A DNA stretch of 64,000 nucleotides from positions 865,501 to 929,500 of the forward strand of contig NW_022985560.1 of assembly GCF_010093815.1 (NCBI RefSeq), read 5' to 3'. Below the pieces are notes generated by a model. It was not told where the DNA came from. It saw only the letters and a list, made by a program, of their open reading frames with translations, and did not search any database. Source of the stretch: Pseudovirgaria hyperparasitica. Its lineage: Eukaryota; Ascomycota; Dothideomycetes; Acrospermales; Acrospermaceae. Shown piece by piece: positions 33,606-44,531 of this stretch; the stretch's first letter is position 1; each line of letters begins with the position of its first letter. A program made the translations under genes and the position numbers.

Positions 33606-35326
33606 ATGTCCGCCGAATCCGGGCCCTACCAAATCCTCCACGATCTCGGCCCCCGACTCTCGCCCAATGCGGCAATCCACCTCCCCGGATCTGACGACTT
33701 TGCGCGAACCACGTCGCGCTGGAATCCGGGACAGATACGCCCTTCGTACATCGCCTCGGTGGAAGTTGGCAGCGAGGAAGACGTTGCGGAGACGGTGAGT
33801 TGTGCTGCAGTTTAGGTGCCATGGCATGGCTGGGACGTAGTAACGCTAGGGGGGCAGATCAAGTTTGCGAATCGCCATGGGGTACCGTTCCTTGCGCAAT
33901 CTGGCGGTCATGGGTTTTGGAAGGGTTTGAGTGATGTGAAGGGTGGGATTCAGATCTATCTGCGTGGTCTTAATAGCATTGAGGTTAATGGGCGGAATGG
34001 GGGCAAGACGGCGTTTATTGGTGGGGGGACACTTTCTATTGAAGTTACTAAGACGCTGTTCGCGATTGGCAAGCATACAGGTATGTCCTGCTTGTTACTC
34101 TGCTGCTCAGAACCCGGGAGAACTCAGCGTTGATTTTTTTTCCAGTGACTGGGCTGTGCGCGACGACGTCTCTGGCTGGACCTGCTCTCGGCGGCGGTCA
34201 CGGGTTCCTGCAAGGCCACTATGGCTTCATGGCGGACAACATCGTGTCTGCAAACGTGGTTCTTGCAGACGGAAGCATCGTCGTGGCCAACAAGGACTCC
34301 CATCCCGACCTGTACTGGGCGTTGCGTGGCGCGGGCCACAATTTTGGGATAGTCACGAGTCTCGAATACAAGATCTACGATATCCCGACCGGCATCCGGT
34401 GGACAGTGACAAACTACATGTTCAAGCAGGACAAGCTGGAGCAGGTCATGGCGACGGCAAACCAGTTCATCGGGCCGGAGATGAATGCGCCGCGCGAGTT
34501 ACTCCTGTGGTGCAACCTCATCCACATCCCAGCCATCGACCCAGACAACGTAAGACCGCATCCTCCTCCTCCGTCAAAGAAAAAAAGACGACTAACCCAT
34601 CCATCCATCCCCCCAGGCAATCGTGAATTTCAAAGTCCAATACGAGGGCACCGACGCCCAAGCCGCCCCCTTCCGCGCCCCCTTCGAAGCCCTCGAGCCC
34701 CTCTCCACCACCACAGAGACCGTCACAGAGTACAGCAAGCTCCACGACGCGATGGGCTTCGGCGAGGACAGCGTCGGCGGCCAGAGGACCTTTGACGTCA
34801 ACGTCATCACCGCCAGCCTGCTCCGCTTCGACCCCCAGGCCATGCGCAAGTTCTACGATATCATCTCCGAGCACGCCAGGACGCCAGGCGCAGGGACTAG
34901 CTTCGGCATGCTTGAGGTGTACGCGTCGAATGGGGCAAAGGAGGTTCCGGCAGATAGCACTGCGGTGCCTCCGGAGGAGCGGAGGAGCAATATCCTCATG
35001 TGAGACGTCCTGCCCATACATATATCAAGCGTGAAGGCTGTTTGTGCTGACCTTCTTATTCCAGCGGGGGCTTGCTCGTCCATGACATTGGCAATGCAGA
35101 GCAGGCAGAACTAGCATGGAGTGTGGGCAGCAAGCTGCGAGCAGCACTCGTAGAAGGCATCGACGTCGCCAAGCACGGCAAACCAGGCAGTTATGTCAAT
35201 TATGCCAACGGCGAACAGAGTGTCGAGGAGATGTACGGCCACGAGCCATGGCGTCTGGAGAAGCTGAGGGATCTGAAGCAACGCTACGACCCGGAGCGGA
35301 GGTTTCGGTTCTATGCGCCGATATGA
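33606..35326 (+). CDS. FAD-linked oxidoreductase, BBE/6-hydroxynicotine oxidase type
   Basis: Five exons, 33606-33794, 33858-34080, 34146-34549, 34617-34999 and 35065-35326, encode 486 aa. An ATG 18 codons earlier (33552) is in frame and could be used instead. This PCMH-fold family oxidises small molecules with FAD, often bound through His and Cys. The sequence shows FLAQSGGHGFWKG with His81 and GLCATTSLAGPALGGGHGF with Cys142, the usual two attachment sites, then VLADGSIVVANKDSHPDLYWALRGAG, HNFGIVTSLEYKIY, and the C-terminal BBE block YVNYANGEQSVEEMYG and LKQRYDPERRFRFYAPI. No signal peptide is present, so it is likely intracellular. Substrate is unknown; such enzymes occur in secondary metabolism but no partner backbone gene lies nearby. 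Confidence 0.9.
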
Positions 35327-36635
35327 AGATAAATGTGCGAGCTTGGCTGGTCTGCTGTGGATTGTCCTCCTAGGAATATAAAGTAGTAAGAGATCTTCTA
35401 ACGGACGTTGCGTCCGCGGCGCTCGATATATCAGCGTTTAATATCCGGCCTGGAATATAATGTCTCAGCTCGCGATACGATACCCAAGACAAGCCTCGGA
35501 AACTGACGGATTACTTCCTTCCCCAGAAAAGCATTGTCTTCACTCGAGACGTGATGTTCTAGTTCTCCTCTCTTATCTCCCTCTCAACGTCCACCACCTC
35601 CGCACCGGCCAATAACTCCCACTCTATCCAATATATCCCAACTCATTCCCCTCCCACCGTAGTCCCTGCTATGCACCGGTAAGAATTATTAGAATCCTCG
35701 TGCAAAGTTTGGAAATCTACTCTGTGGTGAACGATAGGATAGCAGGCTAAGCAGCACTCTCCACCACGCTCTTTCCTCATCCATTACTCATCCCACCCAC
35801 CAGCCCACCTCTCCCACCAGCCACACACGATCAGATATGACGAGATCTGGTACACTAGACCGTAGCTAGCTATACCTAGGCATCCACACCAAGGTTAAAG
35901 ACCTAGCGTCAAGCCACTTGGAAGAGGGCCGTCGCCGTCGTAGCCGTGGCGGCGATCTATGGCGATTGGTAATCACGAGAAACCTGAACTGGACGAACAC
36001 GTGGGGCGTTCCCCAGGCCAGGCATGTACACTACGAAAAGATGGGAAGAAGGACATTGACGGCAAGAGAGGGCATTATTGATTTTCAGGTGCGTGTGTAT
36101 TGGGTTTTCAATCAGAAAATGTGCGTGTAGTAATAACCCGACAAGAGAAGGATTGTCGAACACGTTTTGTTATTTTCTACTTTGCATTGATTTGTGTATC
36201 AAATTACTTTTTAGAGCTATGTGCCTGTCTGTCGTGATTAGTGTATGTAGCGTAGGCTATGTGCTGCTACAGAGGGAGCAACTCTCTGGGATATATTTGT
36301 ATGCCCTGCTTTCGATATGTGTATGTGTGTGTTATGTTTACGCGAGGTTCCATCCATGTTGTGGGTGTGGCGCGTACCTCTTGGGCGCCACCTGTAAGAA
36401 AAGTCTCCGTGGGTGATTCCGCGGCTTCCCTTTCGGTCTTCTAGACCAAAATTGGGGAGTTTGGTTTGGTACATAGGTTTACTACCTGCTCTTGGTGTGA
36501 GCTCGTGGTAAGTTCCGTTGGTGCCCATTGGTTCCTAACTTGGACCCTTCCTTGGTAGTACTTTGGTTGGCTAAATGATACCGCTGTCGCGTCCAGCTTC
36601 CGTAGCCCCATCTCAGGGGTGCACTGTGTATCTTT
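35327..36635. other. Convergent intergenic region, no gene seen
   Basis: About 1.3 kb. A small hairpin (CGGACG TTG CGTCCG) lies at about 35402-35416 behind the oxidoreductase and might act in 3' end formation, though this is a guess. The part from about 36080 to 36600 is probably the 3' untranslated end of the bZIP gene. No coding content is seen. Confidence 0.45.
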
Positions 36636-37040
36636 TCAGACACCGCTGTGCATGTCCGCGTCGGCGAGATACATGGTCCAGTCATTGTTTGCGTCGTCAT
36701 TCTTGTGAAATAGGTCCCCTGGCGATATGCTCATGTCTTTCGGGCTCACACCCTCCGCTGCTACCTCTGTACCGCGAAAGGATGGGACTTGCTGGTATAG
36801 ACTGCGACGGTCTGACAGAGAAGGTGAGAGCTCCGAATTTGATAGTGGCGACAAGCTCGTTTCAAGAGACAGTGAAGGCAGATCTTGCGGTGCCGACTCC
36901 TTCTTGATTGGCAGATCGGGCATGTCTTCCATGCTCTCAAGCCCATAGAAGTCCATCATGTCGTCGAAGCCCGAATTCTCGGGGAAGCCTGAAGTCTCGC
37001 CAAAGCCTGAGTCTGAGTTTTGGTACCATTGCTGTTGCTG

Positions 37041-37071
<31 letters not shown>

Positions 37072-37787
37072 TGTTGTTGTTGTTGCTCCTGCTGCTGGTG
37101 CTGGTGCTGGTGCTGGTGATGGTGCTGGTGTTGATTTTGAGGTTGATGCTGATGTTGATGCTGGTACTGCTGCTGCTCCTGAGGCTCGGATTTGATCTCT
37201 GATATTTGCGATGGCACATCACCCGCCACAGGTGTGACTGTGGGAAGAGTGTTGTTCACGCCATGCGTTGCGAAGCCCTGCATGTAACTTCGTAGTTTGT
37301 GACAATCGCAGCTTGTGTGATCTAGCATCTGGCTTTTCAGCTGCAGAATGGTATTCTTTAGCATCAGAGTTTCAAGCTTCAGGTCGTCGTTGTGGGTCTG
37401 TAGTAGCGTAGCTGTGTCTTCCATGCGGGACTCTCGCCGTTTCTTCTTCGAACGTGAGCGGGAAGCAGCTTCGCGATTGCGTTTGAGACTTTCGAGGCGT
37501 GTGTTGTCTGCGTCTTTGCTCGCTGTGCTGGGACGCCGTGAGGAAGAAGGCCGCTGGTTTGTAGATATTTGAGAGATCTCATTGGCTTGAGAGGGGGTGG
37601 GCGAGGTCGGAGAAGTGATTGAGGGTGTGCTTGTGCTTCTCTGTGATGAAGGTTTCCGTGGTGCTGTCTTTGCTTCCGAGGCACAAGTGAGAGAGGAGGT
37701 GATGTCAAGATTGAGTTGAGGATTCATGGTGGACTCGGAGGCAAGCACACCAGGTACAAATGATGGATTGTTCATATCGCTAGTCAT
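36636..37787 (-). CDS. bZIP transcription factor with long Gln/His tract
   Basis: One exon of 383 aa from the ATG at 37787. The same frame is open further upstream to an ATG at 38015, but those extra 76 residues look like leader sequence. The DNA-binding basic region lies near residues 99-120 (LKRNREAASRSRSKKKRR, with the Asn and Arg contacts of the bZIP signature). A zipper follows to about residue 155, ending in LKSQMLDHTSCDCHK, which recalls ATF/CREB-type fungal factors. The second half has a glutamine-histidine tract of about 55 residues, with around 20 glutamines in a row, and an acidic, serine-rich end suited to activation. The target genes are unknown. The 4 kb of gene-free DNA upstream fits a highly regulated factor. 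Confidence 0.87.
37026..37190 (-). repeat. CAG/CAT repeat tract inside the bZIP gene
   Basis: An imperfect trinucleotide tract, CAG/CAA with interspersed CAC/CAT on the coding strand, encodes the Gln and Gln-His runs. Mixed synonymous codons (CAG and CAA) suggest that it is not a recent pure expansion, though length variation between strains is likely. Confidence 0.85.
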
Positions 37788-40700
37788 AATTTCGTAAAAC
37801 CAATTGAATGAGGCTAATGGAGCAAGCAGGAAAGCACAACGAACGATGGATTGGTAGAGGCTGAGGAAGGTTTCAGAGACAAACAAGAGGAAGAAGGAAA
37901 AGTAGAAGTAGTCGCGAAGTTGATGGAACGTGGACAGCTTCACGGCATAAGTTAAGTAGAGCCGATCACCCCTCGCGCGGCAGACTAGCAAGATCCATGG
38001 AGAAGCCCCCAACATGCGGAATTGCAGTTTTCCATGACGAGTGCGGCCAAGTAGTAATCACTTGCACAACCAGACTCGTTTTTTCGCGGTTAACAAGAGC
38101 TGTGTTGCTGTACAAAGTTGGATGGCCGTCCCCGTCGCCGTCCAATTGGTCTCCAGTCTCGATGCTCCTTGCTTTGACGCCCGGTTGGTCAGTAGTCCTT
38201 GTACAAAGACCGCAGCCCAGACCGCCAACCAATTCACTGCCAAAGCAACACGCCCGCCAATCACCAGGCTGGATCGCACAGTAGCGCCCGCGGAAAATGC
38301 ACTATCATATGCGCATGACGACGCCTTTCACTTTTCCATACTGGGACTGCATAGCTCCGCCATGGGGAAAGGCTACGAGATTCCGAGGAATTCCCACTTT
38401 GGCCTTGGACACTTTCGGACAACCATGGCTGTATATGCCCACCAGCCGTCCGGTAGGTAGTGATAGCTGCAAGTAGACATGCTTCCAGTCCAGCAGACAG
38501 GAACTACAGAACCTTCGACAGACCGCAGTAAGACAGAAGATCGAAGACCAGAAGACCAAAAAAAAGACAAAATAGAGAGCTCGGTCAAGATTCGGGCGTG
38601 TGCGGCTTCCACATGTTCATGCCCCACTACACGATCGCCGATCTCCCATCCAGCTTTTCGGCCGCTTTTCATGGCGATTTTGGTCAACTAGATCTGCCGA
38701 GAATGCGCATATCTCGTCACCCAGACCGCAGACTTGAGCACAATGATCGCCGCTCGCCAGGAACTGAAGTGGTGGTGGCGAAGGACGGCAAATCGGTCTC
38801 GTCTCGCTGTTTTGGTTTTGTTCTTTGACGTCGACCGTGGCGACTCGTCCATCACGGACATAACGGCTGTTGCTCACTAATCCTATATCACAGATGATTC
38901 CAAAGAGATCATCATACTGCACTGCCTCGTCGTCGTTCGTTCTGGCAGTCATTTGCATATATCCCCACCCATTCCCAGAAATTGTGTCTGTGGTCTCATC
39001 TCATATCAATAAGCAACTGACTCACTCGCCCACCTCCAACAGGAGTGACCCATAGCTGGTCAGGTTGCAGCATTCGAATGCTCGTGTGGGCTGCCCGTGA
39101 CCCACAGGAGATCAGTTATTGTCGATGTGGAACCGTTCAAGTTCGTGACCTTGGTGGCTACGGTAGCTGTCTTGCTGCGGCGAGCTTCATGATTCATCGA
39201 CCTGCTCAGTGCACCCTCATCACCTGATGCTGCCTCGCATCGGAGTGCAGATCGCGGCTACACAATAAGAGATGACATTGGCTGCCAACATGGACATTGA
39301 ATGACCCCGCATCAGCTCAAAGCATGAATGCGGGGGTAGTGCACCGAAGATGAATCTGCTTATTATACTCTAGAAGATTCTGCGTACTTTTAACGGGAAG
39401 ACTAAAACTTTGGTTCCTGTTCAAGATATCGCTGAGTTACGACTCGTCTCTGTTATCTGCCCCAGCTTGTTATAAGAAGGTGAAACCGAGGGGACCATTG
39501 CTGGGACCGGCCGCCGATGAATGCCCCGCGCTTTCAAGTGCTGGCGAGGGTGGAGCGATATCATGTATACAGCTTCTTTCTGCCAGAGCTGCATACAAAA
39601 TCTGTTGATGGATAGATCAATACCTGTATCGATGTTCTAGTTATCACATACGGATCGCCAGCTTATCCATCCTCTCTGCACGTGTAATCGTAATCGCGTC
39701 TTTCAGAACAAAGCTGAGCTTCCAGGTCTGTGGCCCGACCTCTCTGAAATCTCAGAAGAAGTGGATCTACGAAGCATCCAGAACAGGAGCAAAGAACGAT
39801 TCTCAACAAGTCGGCTCCGTTGAAGCAGATTCTGTCGGAGTGCTGCGGATCGACTGCTCTAGCACATTACGAGCGCTGGATCGAATCTTGCGAGTCTTGG
39901 ACTTGTTGTGACTAGAAGCTCATGATTAGCGACACGTGGAAGATAGGAGCATGGAAGAGCGAAGAAAGAGATGGAGTGGGATGAAGTCCCATCGCAGGAT
40001 ACAATGAGTTCCTTCGTGGCTGATACTTTGGTGTAAGGTTCAGGACTCATACTAAGTCGGGCAACCATTTCAACTGTACTCTCTGCTGAGGTTGTCGGAA
40101 AATTTAGTGGAGCTCTCTTGTCCAGTCGATCACTTCACCGCAATACGTACTGCACTTGCGTAAGACAGCACACATTACTTGGCGCCCACGACGTCCATCC
40201 ACAAACACCGCAGCTCCTTGTTGTAGCCTCAACTCGATCAGTGTACCAGGCTGTAATTGCCCAAGCAGGAAAAACCTAGTCTTCAATAGATAGCCCCGTC
40301 ACCGATATCTCGTCACATAGGTAGCATGCTAAGAATGGTTGTATGGTTGGTCTTTGATGGGCTTTCGTCTTCACAAGCAATCGCTCATGTGCCATAGCGG
40401 AGCGGTCGAGATGTATGACATGGTCAGTCATCCCGCGGGAGTGATGTGTCCAGTGAAGTTGTCGACTGGAACGAAACAGCCTCTTATGATTTGTTTGACG
40501 CCAGCTAAATACACCTTTAGTGGGAGTAAAGCAGACTCAGTGACAACAAAATCTGCTAATGATGAGAAGGCGATCGAAAATTGACGACAGTGGTCGAGGC
40601 TTGATTAAACTGTCGAGAGGCAGAGATTCGAAATCAAATCAACGACGCGTGTTAAAACACGCGTTGGACTAGGTCCGTGCGGTGACGCGCGGTCACGAGA

Positions 40701-41864
40701 CCTCCAATATCTCCATAGTGTTACAAGGAATTCTTTCGCTGTTTGAGATCCTTAACTTTATATTCTACGTCTCGCTCATATGGTCATAATCTCTTCCAGT
40801 CCTATGTCTAATTCCGTATGACTGTATGACTCAAAGGCACGATGTCGCATTCGTCATTCCAGAAGTATGCATTAACGCGACTCCATCAGCGAGTCTCAGC
40901 AGAGATCTCTACCGCCAGAATATTAAATAAATGACATACAAAGCCCAAACAACATACTCACACGTGGTACAACATTCGACATAACATTGAATCACCGCGT
41001 CCTTTGCCAAGATAGGCATCGGCCGACAACTGCCGGTCGAGGGCGTGCGGAAATCCTTCAAGGGAAACATCTCAACAATTTGGTAATGTGATACGTCGAA
41101 GAAGGAGCCTGATGGTCATAGAATTACGTCTGTTGCTGGCAAAGCAAACGTAGGTGCGACGATAACACCCAAACGATGCTCAGTTGACCGTTCCTGATTC
41201 TCGTAGCACGACACCGACGTATACGTATCGCGAAAACGAATCAGCAGGGCTGCCAGTGGTGTCTTGGCCACTATGAAGCTCTAGCCAAGCCGAGCTCACA
41301 GGGGTCATTCATCGCTTCTGTAGATCTTCTGGTGGTCTTCTCCTGTGTACAGCTCTGTCTTGTTTGTACAACCGAACGTTGATGTCAGGCTGTCGAGGCA
41401 AACCGTCACCTTTTAAATATGTGAAGGAGCTTGTTTGCTAGCAATATAATTTCCGGAGTTCTGAGACGATCGTTGTGTTGCTAATACGACCTACAGGAAT
41501 GTTGATGCAAGACTCCTGAGAATGAGGCATCTCCGTGCCCGTGGGCGAGCGATTGGCCCTACAGCACTTGTCGCGCTAACAACCACGTTTGGGGCTTTTT
41601 TTGTGTCTGGACTCTGTGCACTCTGCCGCCCGAGCTCCAATCGCGGGTCCCCGAAACTCATCTGGGCAGCTTGAAGCGTTGTTATCTTTCTTTTTATAAT
41701 ACATGGCGCAGGCGCTCGTCTTGTAACTCTACCCGGAATATTGTTGGTCTTCTTACAAGGCTAGGGCCAGATAAAGGTCGCCCTGCCTTTGTATCGCACA
41801 TTCAACACCGTCAACGCGCCTCGTTCTCAAGCTCGGCCGGCCGCTATTTCCTTGATCGCAAGCC
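37788..41864. other. Long divergent intergenic region, no gene supported
   Basis: Over 4 kb lie between the divergent bZIP and CDF-transporter genes, the longest gap in the window. Frames of 60-140 codons occur on both strands near 38000-39050 and 39860-40290, but none shows a domain or a convincing exon set. A 20-bp palindrome with two MluI boxes is at 40645-40664. A noncoding transcript or long 5' leader is possible; nothing in the sequence proves it. Confidence 0.45.
40645..40664. promoter_or_regulatory. Perfect 20-bp palindrome with two ACGCGT boxes
   Basis: The site reads ACGCGTGTTAAAACACGCGT, a 9-bp arm, two central bases and the inverted arm. Each end is ACGCGT, the MluI cell-cycle box bound by MBF in yeasts. 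It lies 1.2 kb upstream of the CDF gene, so a regulatory role is only a guess. Confidence 0.4.
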
Positions 41865-43713
41865 ATGTCTTCGTTGGAAGATCATTCCACCTCCCCAGGG
41901 CTCTATCGCCAAAGATCCCACCACGGCGCGGTTCTGAAGGGATACTTGCCTCTTTCCGAAGATCATGCCATCTCTACGCGCGGACAACATTTGCCCGGCT
42001 TGATCCAAAGCCGCTCCTCAGCCACCATATCATCTCTCGCAGACCGAAGGCCGAGCCGATTTCACGATGAAGATCTAGAGGCCGCCAATGAAACAGACAA
42101 CGAGAGTGTCTATATTGGCCATGGCAGAGAAAGGCGCGAAAGCTCTGGCTGGGAAGCTCTCATGGCTCCGCAGATGCGCAGCCAGCGTCTCATCGGGAAC
42201 AGCAATCCTCGTTACCAATGGTAACGTCTTCTTGATCTGAAATTACTAGACGAAAACTAAGTACTAGGCAGGGATCAATACTGGAAATCTGAGGAGGAAC
42301 TCAAGAAATGCAAGAAATCTGTGTAAGTCTGGCGCCAGCTTCGACTTTGACGACAAGCTCTAATTTATACTGACAGGCGCAAATACTACGAACACAACAA
42401 TTCTTTAATTCAGCAATTTGCGTACATAGATCGCCTCCTCGACTCGTCCCTACCACATACACTGATTCAGGAGTACCAAAACAACGACTATGGACTTGAC
42501 ATCCCTCCAACTATATCGGAAGAGTCGCCTGCGTCCCCGAACGAGCTTTCGGATTCTGCGAGTTTCAAAGCCTCGACTAATGGTTCATATGGTACAACTC
42601 AGACAACGCCAAATAACGGACCAGTCAATGGTGCATCCAAAGTCAAGAGAACGGCAAAGAACTTGTACAAGGTTCCGTCAGGGGAAGAGGCACCACTCCT
42701 ATCGAGAGTCGATAGCGAGCCAGACTCCCCAACTGGCATGCCAGATTTTGAACCCGAAGAGGACATGGACAGTGGCGCTCGTATCGTCACGGTAGCCATA
42801 TACATCAACTTGGTCGCCAACACCATACTCCTCATCCTGAAGATCATAGTAACAATAATGACATCCTCCGTCTCCGTTCTCGCCAGTTTGGTCGATGCCG
42901 CTCTAGACTTCCTCAGTACTGCGATCGTGTGGACGACGACATATCTCATCTCTCGAACGGACTACTACAACTATCCCGTTGGACGTCGTCGGCTGGAACC
43001 AATCGGTGTGCTCGTATTTTCGGTTGTCATGGTCACCTCCTTTGTACAGGTTGCGCTTGAAGGTATCAAGCGCATGAATTCTGGAGACCACTCCATCATC
43101 CAGCTGACTGTTCCTGCAATCGCAATCATGAGCTCCACCGTGATCGTCAAATTTGCATGCTGGATATGGTGTCGCCTGATCAAGAACTCGAGCGTCCAGG
43201 CCCTCGCACAGGACGCAATGACTGATGTTGTATTCAACATCTTCAGCATCATATTTCCGCTCGGTAAGCTTCTCACAAGACGATCCCTGACATCAAGCTA
43301 ACGAACGTCCAGTCGGATACTGGCTCAAAGTCTGGTGGCTGGACCCCCTCGGCGGTATCCTGCTTTCCGTCTACGTGATCGTAAACTGGGGCAGCACGAC
43401 CGGCGAGCACATCAAGAACCTCACCGGCGCCGCCGCAGATCGCGACGAGCGCAACGTGCTCCTCTACCTCACCATGCGCTTCGCAAAGACGATCAAGCAG
43501 ATCCAGGGCCTGAATGCGTACCACGCCGGCGACAAGCTAAACGTGGAAGTCGACATTGTGCTGGACGAGAACACGGCGCTGCGGGACAGCCATGACCTGG
43601 GCGAGAGTCTGCAGTATGTGCTGGAGAGCGTGCCGACGGTGGATCGCGCGTTCGTGCATATGGATTACAAGGATTGGAATCTGCCGACGCATATGAATCA
43701 GCAGGCTCATTGA
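41865..43713 (+). CDS. Cation diffusion facilitator, manganese type
   Basis: Four exons, 41865-42220, 42272-42322, 42377-43263 and 43313-43713, encode 564 aa. CDF carriers move divalent metals out of the cytosol in exchange for protons. The long N-terminus is disordered and includes a Tyr-rich helix (YWKSEEELKKCKKSVRKYYEHNN). Six membrane segments begin near residue 275. The metal sites read DAALD (Asp309 and Asp313, second segment) and DAMTD (Asp415 and Asp419, fifth segment). DxxxD at both sites, in place of the HxxxD of zinc carriers, is the mark of the manganese branch. A soluble C-terminal domain ends with HMDYKDWNLPTH. The location, Golgi or vacuole, is inferred from the family. Confidence 0.92.
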
Positions 43714-44352
43714 TTTCAAGACTAGAAGCGGGGGGTTTCAAGTTCTTTTGTTGTACGATATGTTGGTGGGGGTTTATGTACGATTGCCTGCTCGTGTGTA
43801 CTTGTATGTGTATGTAGGATGTGGACGTGTACTGGAGGCCACTTTGTTCCCCAAGGCCAGGAGCCACAACCGGCGCAGACGTGTAGTTTAAACAATCGTT
43901 AACCAACAGATATTTCATTGCCACATCATTGTGTCTCAGAGTCCTCCTGCTTGAAGTGTATCTCAATCGATAATCTGCCAAATTGAATTGGGATCCCTCA
44001 GAAGTGCTCCCAGTAATTAGCTCCGGAAGCCAGCGCGTCGATCCGCAAACAGACCTGTCTCCGCACACGCAGTTCCAGGCGAAAGTACCCATCTAATCAT
44101 CTATCTGACTCAAATACTAGGTAAGGTATGTCAGATAGGCCGCAGCACATCAACCAGCTTGCCAAGCAGTCCAGAGTATGCACGAATTTCGACATTCAAA
44201 TTCAGATAAAGAGGACGCTCGGCAATGCTGTTACGTCTGTCTAGATATGTCTTGTTGGGTGTGTGCATTGATACTACCCGCCTAGCCTTTGCAGTTTCTT
44301 GCTTCTTGGTCTGGTTTGATAGCTTTGTAGTGCGGGAGAGGTGGGGAAGAGA
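43714..44352. other. Intergenic, no gene seen
   Basis: The 3' region of the CDF gene and following spacer. Minus-strand frames overlapping the CDF last exon are shadows of it. Nothing else is recognised. Confidence 0.45.
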
Positions 44353-44531
44353 ATGGGAGGGCATGGGGAATGGTATGGGAGGGCATGGGAGGGCATGGGA
44401 GGGCATGGGAGGGCATGGGAGGGCATGGGAGGGCATGGGAGGGCATGGGAAAGGGCATGGGAGGGCATGGGGAAGAGTATGGGAGGGCATGGGAAGAGTA
44501 TGGGAATGGGCATGGGAGGGCATGGGGAAGA
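44353..44531. repeat. G-rich 10-bp minisatellite
   Basis: Head-to-tail copies of GGGAGGGCAT run without change from about 44374 to 44450 and with insertions (GGGAAAGGGCAT, GGGGAAGAGTAT) to 44531. Because the unit is 10 bp, all three frames stay open on both strands, which creates long false reading frames here. Each unit supplies two GGG runs, so the plus strand can form G-quadruplexes. Confidence 0.93.

Noticed and set aside
33463-33827. Minus frames opposite the first exon of the FAD oxidoreductase
   Set aside because: They are shadows of the GC-rich coding strand.
21713-37787. A secondary-metabolite cluster formed by MFS transporter, NADPH oxidase, FAD oxidoreductase and bZIP factor
   Set aside because: There is no polyketide, peptide or terpene backbone enzyme, and housekeeping-like AIM9 and orphan genes lie between; the mix is explained by chance.
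37788-38015. A longer bZIP protein starting at the ATG at 38015
   Set aside because: The extra residues (YFYFSFFLLF-like) reflect T-rich leader DNA and match no bZIP N-terminus; the ATG at 37787 gives a normal start.
40600-40660. GAGATTCGAAATC, resembling a tRNA B box
   Set aside because: No A box or cloverleaf can be drawn upstream.
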